From assembly GCA_963775835.1 (NCBI GenBank), contig CAVZKV010000025.1, positions 248,001 through 312,000 on the forward strand: a DNA stretch of 64,000 nucleotides. Direction: 5' to 3'. Source of the DNA: AWTP1-13 sp963775835 (GTDB lineage Bacteria > Pseudomonadota > Alphaproteobacteria > Rhizobiales > Hyphomicrobiaceae). Made by a program: the position numbers and the translations under genes. Shown piece by piece: positions 49,801 to 57,388 of this stretch (the stretch's first letter is position 1; every line of letters starts with the position of its first letter). The notes beneath the pieces are model-generated. The model was not told the DNA's origin and searched no databases. It saw only the letters and a list, made by a program, of their open reading frames with translations.

Positions 49801-50733
49801 ATGCGCGACGGCTTGAAACGCGTGCTTTTCGGGCTCTACAGCTGGCCCAGCCTGTTGCTCACGCTGACCTGCGTGTTCTGGGCCGGCAACACCATCGCCG
49901 GCCGCCTGGCCGTCGGCCAGGTCACACCGATGCAGCTCACCTTGCTGCGTTGGGTGCTGGTGATCGGGGTGTTGTGGCCGATCTACGGCGGCCAGGTGCA
50001 CCTGCATTGGCCACAGGTTCGCCCCCGCCTCTTCAGCGTGGTGTTGATGGCCGTGTTCGGCTTCACCGGCTTCAATGCCCTCTACTATGTGGCGGCACAC
50101 TACACCACGGCGATCAACATCGGCATCCTGCAAGGCTGCATGCCGATGTTTGTGCTGGCCGGTGCCTTCGTCGCGCACGGCACGCGTGCGACGTTGCTGC
50201 AGGTGGTCGGCGCCTTGATAACAACGCTTGGCGTGGTGGTGATCGCCACCGGCGGCGCTCCCCTCTCGGTCCTCCACGTCGAGCTCAATGTGGGCGATGT
50301 CTTGATGCTGATCGCCTGCGTGCTTTATGCCTTCTTTACGGTGGCCTTGCGCGATCGTCCGGAAATGCCGGGAGCTGCCTTCTTCACCCTTCTAGCCATG
50401 ATCGCGGCCCTGACCTCGATTCCGCTCGCGCTCTACGAGGTCATGGCTCAAGGCGCGACGGTGCCGACCTTCAAGGGCGTGCTGATCATCGCCTATGTGG
50501 CGATCTTTCCCTCCTGCCTGGCCCAAATCTTCCTGTTGCGCAGCGTCGACCTGATCGGCCCGGGCCGCGTCGGCATTTTCATGAATCTGGTCCCCTTATT
50601 TTCGGCAATCATGGCCGTCACCCTATTGAGCGAGCCCTTTGCCCCGTTCCATGCCGTGGCCCTGGTGTTGGTCGTCGGCGGCATCCTGCTCGCCCAGCGC
50701 ACGCCGCGCCAGGACGTCCGGCCGCGCGGTTGA
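49801..50733 (+). CDS. EamA/DMT family transporter
   Basis: This 310-residue membrane protein has ten hydrophobic helices in two EamA halves: LLTLTCVFWAGNTIAGRLAVGQVTP in the first, and YVAIFPSCLAQIFLLRSVDLIGPGRVGIFMNLVPLFSAIMAVTLLSEPF in the second. It likely exports or imports a small metabolite. The ATG at 49801 is the first codon of the hydrophobic part; 44 earlier codons are rejected. It is followed by the tautomerase gene. Confidence 0.92.
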   Translation: MRDGLKRVLFGLYSWPSLLLTLTCVFWAGNTIAGRLAVGQVTPMQLTLLRWVLVIGVLWPIYGGQVHLHWPQVRPRLFSVVLMAVFGFTGFNALYYVAAHYTTAINIGILQGCMPMFVLAGAFVAHGTRATLLQVVGALITTLGVVVIATGGAPLSVLHVELNVGDVLMLIACVLYAFFTVALRDRPEMPGAAFFTLLAMIAALTSIPLALYEVMAQGATVPTFKGVLIIAYVAIFPSCLAQIFLLRSVDLIGPGRVGIFMNLVPLFSAIMAVTLLSEPFAPFHAVALVLVVGGILLAQRTPRQDVRPRG

Positions 50734-50852
50734 TACCCCGTCATTTCGGCAAGCTGAAATATTCTCACAGCGACGGCAAAGCATTGTCGTTTGTCATGCC
50801 GCCCTCGCCACCCTAGCTCTTGGGCAACGTCAATGGCTTGCCGAGGTCGCCC

Positions 50853-51254
50853 ATGCCGCTCGTTCGCATCGCTATACCCAAGGGCAAGTCGCCGGAGTTC
50901 CGCCGCGCAGTTTCGCAAGGGGTCCACTCGGCCCTGGTCGAAACCTTCGGTGTCCCTGAACAGGATCTGTTCCAGATCATCACCCAACATGATGCCGACA
51001 ACCCGATCGTGCATGCGCCGAGCTACCTCGCTATCGCCTACTCCGACGATTTGACCATCATTCAGCTGACCGTGAGCGATACGCGCAGCCTTGAGCAAAA
51101 GCGCCGCCTGTTTGCGCGCATCGCCGAACGGCTGGCGCAGAAGCCGGGGCTGCGGCCGGACGACATTTTCATCAACCTTGTTGAGGTCAAGGCCGAGAAC
51201 TGGTCGTTTGGCAGGGGCGAGGCGCAATACGCCTTGGCAGCGGGCGCGAGGTAA
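50853..51254 (+). CDS. Tautomerase superfamily protein (MSAD-like)
   Basis: The 133-residue protein starts MPLVRIAIPKGKSPEF, so after Met removal Pro1 is free, as in 4-oxalocrotonate tautomerase relatives. It has the longer two-repeat form typical of malonate semialdehyde decarboxylase and related enzymes, with QLTVSDTRSLEQKRRLFARIAERLAQ and DDIFINLVEVKAENWSFGRGEAQYA. The chosen ATG at 50853 leaves Pro second; an upstream in-frame start at 50820 would hide it. It may act on an unsaturated acid from aromatic breakdown. Confidence 0.85.
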   Translation: MPLVRIAIPKGKSPEFRRAVSQGVHSALVETFGVPEQDLFQIITQHDADNPIVHAPSYLAIAYSDDLTIIQLTVSDTRSLEQKRRLFARIAERLAQKPGLRPDDIFINLVEVKAENWSFGRGEAQYALAAGAR

Positions 51255-51276
51255 GCGAACGCCCGCCGAGCGCGCC

Positions 51277-51552
51277 TTAGTGCGCGCGCAGCCGGCGCAG
51301 CGCCCGTCGGGCGCGCACGGTTGCGTTGGACAGGTGGGCGCGGATAACGATGCTGGCAATGGTGCCAAGGCCCGCCAGACAGCCGAGCATGCTGATCCAC
51401 GTCACGTCGTCGGTGGTGAAGTAGTCGACGATACCGGAGGTGAAGAAGAGCAGCGCCGTCAACAGGCTGCCCCAGGTACCGATTTCGATTTCGACGCGGG
51501 CACGCTGCCGGTAGGTCGAAAGGCCCATGCCGCGCTCGGACTGCCTCGCCAT
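51277..51552 (-). CDS. Small two-helix membrane protein of unknown function
   Basis: The 91-residue sequence has two hydrophobic segments (WGSLLTALLFFTSGIVDYF and ISMLGCLAGLGTIASIVI), with a basic N-terminus and a basic C-terminal tail (RARRALRRLRAH). No family is recognised. It lies between the converging tautomerase gene and the next plus-strand gene. Coding potential rests on its helices and charge pattern only. Confidence 0.5.
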   Translation of the reverse strand: MARQSERGMGLSTYRQRARVEIEIGTWGSLLTALLFFTSGIVDYFTTDDVTWISMLGCLAGLGTIASIVIRAHLSNATVRARRALRRLRAH

Positions 51553-51788
51553 CGCTTTCTCTTTATGCCATTCGGGTTGTGCGTTTTGGGCTCTGAGCTT
51601 GGGGCTCCTAGGCTTGGAGACGCGCCTGCCAGCTATCGCCGACAGCCGGCCTTAGGCGAGGCAGGGCTTTGCGCAGACGGGCGCAGACCTAGCATTGCAC
51701 ACCCGCGGCCGCAACGAATATCCGGCCCCACCGTCTCAGGCTGGAACGCGGCCTGTCCAGTGAGACCTTCGTCTTTTTGAGCCGCCAA

Positions 51789-52739
51789 ATGCCCGTTCCA
51801 AAACACATCTTCGATCCACCCTTCAACATCGTCCGCAGCAGCCAGATTGCCTTGGGTGTCCCCGACCTTGGTCGTAGCCGAGCCTTCTATGCCGAGACCC
51901 TCGGCCTCATCGTCGAGGACGCCCGACCGGGAGACCCTCTATCTGCGCGGGCATCGAGTCGCCACGGCGAGGTGCCGACCGCGCAGCATCTTGGCTTCAA
52001 AGTCGGCTCCGAGGAGGATCTCGACAAGGCTGCCCGATTCTTTAAGGCCCAGGGGGATCGAGCACGCGTTCGTCGAGCGACCCTATCAAGGCCGTACGCT
52101 GACGGCCGTCGACCCCCTACGGCATGCCGGTCGAACTTTACTTTGCCATGGAAAAGCGCGAGCGGCTGCTGCAGCGCTACGGCACCTATAAGGGCGTGCA
52201 GCCGCAACGCCTCGATCACTTTTAATGTCCTGGCACCCAACGTACAGGGCGCCATCGATTTTTATGCCGCGCTGGGCTTCCGGCTTACCAAGTATGCCGA
52301 GGAGGATAGGCCTTCGGGTCACATCGCGGCGGCCTGGATGCACCTCAAAGGCAATGTGCACGAACCTTGCCTTCACCAATGGCAGGGGGCCGCGCCTGCA
52401 CCATCTGGCTTATTGGGTGCCGCGCTGCAGATCATGCATTTGTGCGATCTGATGGTCACAAGGGCTACCTTGCCAATCTCGAACGCGGACCGGGACAGCA
52501 CGGCATTTCCAATGCCTTTTTTCCTCTACGTTCGTTGCCCCGACGGGCATCGTCTTGAGGTCTACAGCTGCGACTATCAGACCATGGATCCCGATCATGA
52601 ACCGATCCGGTGGAGCCTACGCGATCCTCGCCGGCAACGCTGTGGGTCACCGCGCTCCTGGTTTGAGGAGGGCTCCCAGTTTGCCGGCGTCGAGCCGCGC
52701 CCGGCGCTGTTCGAGGCCAACGTGGTCGTTGCCGAATAG
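51789..52739 (+). pseudogene. Extradiol ring-cleavage dioxygenase (VOC, HpaD/catechol 2,3-dioxygenase-like), several frameshifts
   Basis: Starting at ATG 51789, PVPKHIFDPPFNIVRSSQIALGVPDLGRSRAFYAETLGLI matches two-domain extradiol dioxygenases. The protein is then spread over three frames: ETLYLRG (a G too many near 51930), GIEHAFVERPYQGRTLTAVDP (a G too many near 52055), YGMPVELYFAMEKRERLLQRYG (a C too many near 52110), NVLAPNVQGAIDFYAALGF (a T too many near 52220), then further shifts near 52370, 52400 and 52525, and WFEEGSQFAGVEPR at the end. Most are one-base gains in homopolymer runs. The enzyme would need the His/Glu metal ligands and cannot be made intact. Real decay and sequencing error are both possible. 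Confidence 0.85.
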
Positions 52740-52864
52740 GGCCGCGCGGCGGCAGGCGCGCCTCCGGGGTTGTCCGACCTGCTGGTGCGGAACAGCAACA
52801 CCGCATTGACCGTTGAGCGGAGGCGGCGCCAGCGCCTTGCGCTGCAAACCCGGGAGGTCCCCCG

Positions 52865-54511
52865 ATGGCAAAGAAGGCACTTGCGCTCTACCAGGCCAAG
52901 CGCGACTTCGAAAAGACGCCCGAGCCGAGCGGCAAGAGCTCCGTTGGCCGCGGCCAATACCCGCGCTTTGTCATCCAAAAACATGACGCCAGCCGCCTTC
53001 ACTACGACTTGCGGCTCGAAGTCGACGGCGTCTTTAAGTCCTGGGCGGTCACCAAGGGGCCCTCGCTCGATCCCGCCGACAAGCGCTTGGCCGTCGAGGT
53101 CGAGGACCACCCGCTTGACTATGGCGACTTCGAGGGCACGATCCCCGCGGGCGAATACGGCGGCGGCACCGTCATGCTGTGGGACCGCGGCTTCTGGCTG
53201 CCGGACGGCAAGGTTGATCCTGCCCAGGCCTTGCGCGCGGGAGAACTCAAATTCTCGCTCGCTGGCAAGAAGCTCAAGGGCGGCTGGGTTCTGGTGCGCA
53301 TGCAGCCGAAGGGTGCGCCTGGCAAGCGCCACAATTGGCTGCTGATCAAGCATCGCGACGGCTTCGAACGCGAGGGCGACAGCTCCCTGCTCGCGCGCGA
53401 TCGCTCCGTCGCCTCCGGCCGCAGCATGCAGCAAATCGCCGGTGGCAAGGGGCACGGACCCAAGCCGTTCATGGAGGCGGGCGAGCAACGCTCCGACCCG
53501 CGTGCCCAATGGATCAGCAAGAACCCCGGCAAAGACGACGCGCAACGCCCCAGGCGTGCACGCGCCCGGCCACGGTCCGCAAAGAGCGCCGATGCGCCAG
53601 AGAGCGTGGTTTTGGGGGCAAGGATTTCCAAGCCCGACAAAGAGCTGTGGCCGGCGGCCGGTGCCGGCGGCGCCGTCACCAAGCTCGAGCTCGCCCGCTA
53701 TCTTGAGCAGGTGGGACCGCGGATGATCGAGCACATCCACGGTCGCCCATGTTCGATCATTCGTGCGCCCGATGGCATCAACGGCGCAATCTTCTTTCAG
53801 CGCCACGCCATGCCGGGCGTGGCAAAGCTCATCACGCTCACTTCGGTTGCCGGCGACCGCAAGCCCTACCTGCAGGTCGACCGGGTCGAGGCGCTGATTG
53901 CGCTGGCTCAGATCGCCGCCGTCGAATTCCATCCTTGGAACTGTGCCCCCGAGCAGCCGGCTCGGCCGGGTCGGCTGATCTTCGATCTCGACCCGGGCAC
54001 CGATGTGCCATTCGGGGAGGTCATTGCCGCGGCCAAGGAGCTGCGCGAGCGCATCGAGCGCCTTGGCCTCGTCGCCTTTTGCAAGACGACGGGTGGCAAG
54101 GGCCTTCACGTCGTCACGCCGCTCAGGGTCAAACAGGATGGCGTGGGCTGGGAGGCGGCCAAGCGTTTCGCCGCGGCCGTTTGCAGCGACATGGCCAACG
54201 ATTTCCCCGCGCGCTATCTCGTAAAGATGAGCAAGAAACTGCGCGCGGGGCGCATTTATCTCGACTATTTGCGCAACGATCGCACCGCAACGGCGGTGGC
54301 CCCTTTGTCGCCGCGCGCCCGGCCGGGCGCGACGGTCTCCATGCCGCTCGCCTGGAGCCAGCTGCGCGCTGGCCTTGACCCGGGCCGGTTCATGCTCGCC
54401 AACGTGCCTAGTCTGATCGCCAAAGCTTGGCCCTGGCAAGATTACGACGACGCCGAGCGTCCCCTCGAGGCCGCAATCCGGAAATTGTCGGCGAAAGCGC
54501 GCAAGGCTTGA
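52865..54511 (+). CDS. ligD: LigD-type PE-POL protein without ligase domain (NHEJ)
   Basis: This 548-residue protein has a 3'-phosphoesterase domain at about 30-190 (FVIQKHDASRLHYDLRLE with the metal-binding His40, His46 and Asp48; WAVTKGPS; AGEYGGGTVMLWDRG), then a basic linker (about 205-255), then the primase-polymerase domain from about 265 (SIIRAPDGINGAIFFQRHA; LIFDLDPGTDVPFGEV, metal-binding Asp pair; FCKTTGGKGLHVVTPL). The ATP-dependent ligase domain that usually lies in the same chain is absent. The ligase is the next gene, 9 bases downstream. It should fill in and trim ends in non-homologous end joining. No Ku gene is in the window. Confidence 0.93.
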   Translation: MAKKALALYQAKRDFEKTPEPSGKSSVGRGQYPRFVIQKHDASRLHYDLRLEVDGVFKSWAVTKGPSLDPADKRLAVEVEDHPLDYGDFEGTIPAGEYGGGTVMLWDRGFWLPDGKVDPAQALRAGELKFSLAGKKLKGGWVLVRMQPKGAPGKRHNWLLIKHRDGFEREGDSSLLARDRSVASGRSMQQIAGGKGHGPKPFMEAGEQRSDPRAQWISKNPGKDDAQRPRRARARPRSAKSADAPESVVLGARISKPDKELWPAAGAGGAVTKLELARYLEQVGPRMIEHIHGRPCSIIRAPDGINGAIFFQRHAMPGVAKLITLTSVAGDRKPYLQVDRVEALIALAQIAAVEFHPWNCAPEQPARPGRLIFDLDPGTDVPFGEVIAAAKELRERIERLGLVAFCKTTGGKGLHVVTPLRVKQDGVGWEAAKRFAAAVCSDMANDFPARYLVKMSKKLRAGRIYLDYLRNDRTATAVAPLSPRARPGATVSMPLAWSQLRAGLDPGRFMLANVPSLIAKAWPWQDYDDAERPLEAAIRKLSAKARKA

Positions 54512-54520
54512 CGCTCCGCG

Positions 54521-55597
54521 ATGCGCAAGCCGGCGACTTGCCAACTGGAGACCTTGGGCGTCGACCTGGCGTTGCGCCCGATGGAGGCGCGTGCCGCGGC
54601 CGAGTTGCCGGCGGGTCCAGGCTGGCACTATGAGCCGAAGTGGGATGGCTTCCGCTGCCTGGCCTTCCGTGCCGGTGGCGAGGTCGAGATCAAGGCCAAG
54701 TCCGGCAAATCGCTAGCGCGGTTCTTCCCCGAGGTATTGGAGAATTTGCGCGCGCTGACGCCCAGCGCCTTCGTGCTCGACGGGGAGCTGACGATCGCGC
54801 GCCATGGGGCCCTCTCCTTCGATGCCCTGCAGGGTCGCCTGCATCCGGCCGAAAGCCGTATCCGGCGCCTGTCGCTGGAGACGCCGGCGACGTTCGTGGC
54901 TTTCGATTGCTTGCTCGCAAGGCGCGGCAAACCACTGCTGCACGCGCCGTTTGTCGAACGCCGCGCCGCGCTCGAGGCGCTTTTTGCCAGCGCTAACGGC
55001 AAGGCTCGCGGGCTGGCGCTCACGCCGTTCACGCGCTCCCTCGAGGCGGCGCAGCGCTGGCTGCGCGGGCACGATCGATCCCTCGACGGCGTCGTCGCCA
55101 AGCGGCTCGACTTGCCCTATCTGCCCGGCGTCCGCGCCACCTTGAAGGTCAAATCCCTGCGCACGGCCGATTGCGTGGTCGGCGGCTTTCGCTATGACGC
55201 GCGCCAGCGGTTGGTGGGCTCGCTGCTGCTCGGGCTTTATGACGAAAAGGGCCTTTTGCATCATGTCGGTTTCACCTCGTCCATCCCTGCTGCCGACAAG
55301 CCTGGCCTGACCAAGCGTCTGAAGAAGCTGATTGCACCGCCGGGATTTAGCGGCGCGCAACCGGGTGCGCCCAGCCGTTGGAGCAGCGAGCGCTCGAGCG
55401 CCTGGGAGCCGTTGCGGCCAAGCCTGGTGGCAGAAGTGCGCTACGATCACGTCAGCGGCGATCGCTTCCGGCATGGCACCAAGTTCATGCGTTGGCGCCC
55501 GGACAAGTCGCCTCGGCAGTGTCGGCTGGAGCAGCTGTGGCAAGCGATGCCTCGCGGCTCGGCGCACTGGGCTCGACATGTTGTGAGCCCGACTTGA
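54521..55597 (+). CDS. ATP-dependent DNA ligase (LigD/LigC-type ligase domain)
   Basis: The 358-residue ligase has the adenylated Lys40 in YEPKWDGFRCLAF, FVLDGELTIARHG (motif III), FVAFDCLL, SLDGVVAKRLDLPY (motif IV) and TLKVKSLRTADCVVGGFRY (motif V), followed by an OB-fold domain. It closes nicks and is normally the missing middle domain of LigD. Its gene starts 9 bases after the PE-POL gene, so the two are one functional unit. The ATG at 54521 begins MRKPATCQLE; a later Met is possible. Confidence 0.92.
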   Translation: MRKPATCQLETLGVDLALRPMEARAAAELPAGPGWHYEPKWDGFRCLAFRAGGEVEIKAKSGKSLARFFPEVLENLRALTPSAFVLDGELTIARHGALSFDALQGRLHPAESRIRRLSLETPATFVAFDCLLARRGKPLLHAPFVERRAALEALFASANGKARGLALTPFTRSLEAAQRWLRGHDRSLDGVVAKRLDLPYLPGVRATLKVKSLRTADCVVGGFRYDARQRLVGSLLLGLYDEKGLLHHVGFTSSIPAADKPGLTKRLKKLIAPPGFSGAQPGAPSRWSSERSSAWEPLRPSLVAEVRYDHVSGDRFRHGTKFMRWRPDKSPRQCRLEQLWQAMPRGSAHWARHVVSPT

Positions 55598-55703
55598 CCG
55601 CAGTTTCGCCACAGCCACGAGGAACTCTGAGGAGGCGCCAACGTTGCCGACCAAGATGTGAAGGCAACATTGTCGCTCTGGCTGCTGGAGGGAACACGCG
55701 TCG

Positions 55704-56483
55704 GTGGCCTATGCTGGAACGCCAAGATCGTCGCTGTCGGCGACCGCGCAAACGCTCCGGCTGCAGCGTATTGCCGGCTTGATCTATGGTCTGGCCGGCG
55801 CGGGCGTGATGGCCGTGTTCTGGCCTTTGTTCGGCGTCTTTCTCAGCAACGCGCCGCGGTCGACCACACCTTGGCTCGAGCGCTCCGCCGACGTCGGTCT
55901 CGGCGTCGAGGACCCGTTTGTTGCCGGCGCCATCGATTTTGCCCTGATTGCAGCGTTCGGCCTTCAGCATTCCCTCATGGCGCGACCCGCCTTCAAGCGG
56001 CGTTGGCGCGCGCTGCTGCCCGCCGCTCTCGAGCGCGCAACCTACGTTCACGCCGCCAATTTTGTCCTGCTGGCGCTGATTGTACTCTGGCAGCCGATAC
56101 CGATCGAGGTCTGGCGCGTCGATCATCCCACGCTGCGCGATGCCTGCTGGGCGGCGTTCGCTCTGGGCTGGCTCATTCTGCTCGCCGGCGCGTTGTCCTT
56201 CGGCATCGCCGAGCTGCTCGGCGTAAGCCAGGTTTTGGATTGGTATCGGGAGCGTGAGCCGGAGCCGCTGCCGCTGAAGACACAATGGCTTTACCGCTGG
56301 CTGCGACATCCCATGTACGTAGGCGTGCTGATGGCGGTGTGGGCGACGCCGTATATGACGCTCGGTCACGCGCTGCTGGCGGCAGGTCTGACGATCTACG
56401 TGCTGATCGCCAAAGGCTACGAGGAACGCGATCTCAACCGCACCTACGGCAGCCACTATCGGACCTGGCGGGCTGCGCGCTAG
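55704..56483 (+). CDS. Membrane methyltransferase (NnrU / MddA / isoprenylcysteine-methyltransferase-like)
   Basis: The 259-residue protein has about six membrane helices. Its conserved end has WLYRWLRHPMYVGVLMAVWATPYMTLGHALLA and IAKGYEERDLNRTYGSHYRTW, the RHPMYxG and E-E-R-D-L signatures of MddA (methanethiol S-methyltransferase) and ICMT-like enzymes. QHSLMARPAFKRRW is the NnrU-like middle segment. It may methylate a thiol such as methanethiol, but the substrate cannot be fixed. ATG at 55704 is preferred. Confidence 0.8.
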   Translation: MAYAGTPRSSLSATAQTLRLQRIAGLIYGLAGAGVMAVFWPLFGVFLSNAPRSTTPWLERSADVGLGVEDPFVAGAIDFALIAAFGLQHSLMARPAFKRRWRALLPAALERATYVHAANFVLLALIVLWQPIPIEVWRVDHPTLRDACWAAFALGWLILLAGALSFGIAELLGVSQVLDWYREREPEPLPLKTQWLYRWLRHPMYVGVLMAVWATPYMTLGHALLAAGLTIYVLIAKGYEERDLNRTYGSHYRTWRAAR

Positions 56484-56543
56484 AACCGCTCACCGGCCTC
56501 CCGCAAAAAACGGTTTCGCGCCCCGCCGCGACACCCGAGCGCT

Positions 56544-56741
56544 TTATTTCTTCTTGCCGACCTTTTTGCGGGCAGGAACTTTTTGCCCCTTCCGGCGCGC
56601 CTCTGAAAGCCCGATGGCAATCGCTTGTTTGCGGCTCCTGACGGTCTTGCGGCTGCGGCCGCTCTTTAGCGTACCGCGCTTGCGACGGCTCATCGCGCTC
56701 TTGACCGTCTTGGCGGCCTTTTTCGAATAACGTCGCACCAT
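56544..56741 (-). CDS. Small basic protein (DUF6496-like)
   Basis: This 65-residue, very basic protein (MVRRYSKKAAKTVKSAMSRR, then KQAIAIGLSEARRKG near the end) matches the small Lys/Arg-rich DUF6496 type with the motif SRKQAIAIGLSEARRKG. It might bind nucleic acid, from its charge. The ATG at 56741 is used; a 12-codon extension is rejected. Convergent with the membrane methyltransferase gene. Confidence 0.7.
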   Translation of the reverse strand: MVRRYSKKAAKTVKSAMSRRKRGTLKSGRSRKTVRSRKQAIAIGLSEARRKGQKVPARKKVGKKK

Positions 56742-56952
56742 CTCAACGCTCCTTGCACAGTTCAGGCTCAAGCCCAACGCCTGCGCTGGTTGATGGTTCC
56801 CTGTAGTCCCAAGGCGTTAGGCGGTCATTTGGTTGCTCCCGCTTGGCGCCCCGCCGCCTCTTCGGCCCTTGCCCGCCGTGCGGCGGGAACCGTGCCTGGG
56901 TGATCTGCATTTGCGCACAGATCGAATGTTCGCGCGTGTGAGGAGCTGATCC

Positions 56953-57117
56953 ATGACGCTATCAACTGTGTTGCTGATCATCCTGATTCTCGCCCTGCTC
57001 GGGGCCCTGCCGTCCTGGCCCTATAGCCGGGGCTGGGGCTACGGCCCATCAGGCCTCGTTGGCGCGGTGCTGGTCGTCGTTCTCCTCATGGCTTTGATGG
57101 GACGCGTGCCGGCCTGA
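56953..57117 (+). CDS. DUF3309 family small membrane protein
   Basis: This 54-residue protein has two hydrophobic helices (TVLLIILILALLGALP and GLVGAVLVVVLLMALMG) with the hallmark WPYSRGWGYGPSG between them. This family is widespread in alphaproteobacteria; its function is unknown. The ATG at 56953 is preceded by GAGGAGCTGATCC, a good ribosome binding site. It is too short for many gene finders. Confidence 0.85.
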   Translation: MTLSTVLLIILILALLGALPSWPYSRGWGYGPSGLVGAVLVVVLLMALMGRVPA

Positions 57118-57127
57118 GGGGCGCGGT

Positions 57128-57261
57128 GCTCCCTTCAGGGAGCGCGCTTCACCAGGGTGCATGGTCTCGCGCCAGGCCCGACCCCACAGCTCGTGCACCA
57201 TCGAGCTGTGGGGGCGGGGCGCGTGAGGGTGGAGCATGTGAGGCGGAACATGTGAGGCGAA
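57128..57261 (+). repeat. Hairpins and short repeats between DUF3309 and trypsin-like gene
   Basis: There is GCTCCC-TTCA-GGGAGC (57128-57143), then a perfect 12-bp hairpin CCCCACAGCTCG / CGAGCTGTGGGG (57182-57193 and 57202-57213), then three degenerate copies of a 14-base unit like ACATGTGAGGCGGA (57221-57261). No T-run follows the hairpins. The gap up to 57388 shows nothing more. Confidence 0.6.
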
Positions 57262-57388
57262 CCTGGGCCGACCAAGAGCGCCGAGGGTCTTGCGCGCGCT
57301 CCTCTGGAGCGCAGACTTGGAGCGGAGCAGGAGTGCCTATACTCTTGGCGCGCACGCCGTGGCAGCATCGGTGGCTCGTGAATAGGGC

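Noticed and set aside
52595..54628. A 677-residue minus-strand frame opposite the PE-POL gene
   Set aside because: The plus-strand protein has clear LigD domains; the antisense frame is a consequence of high-GC codon usage.
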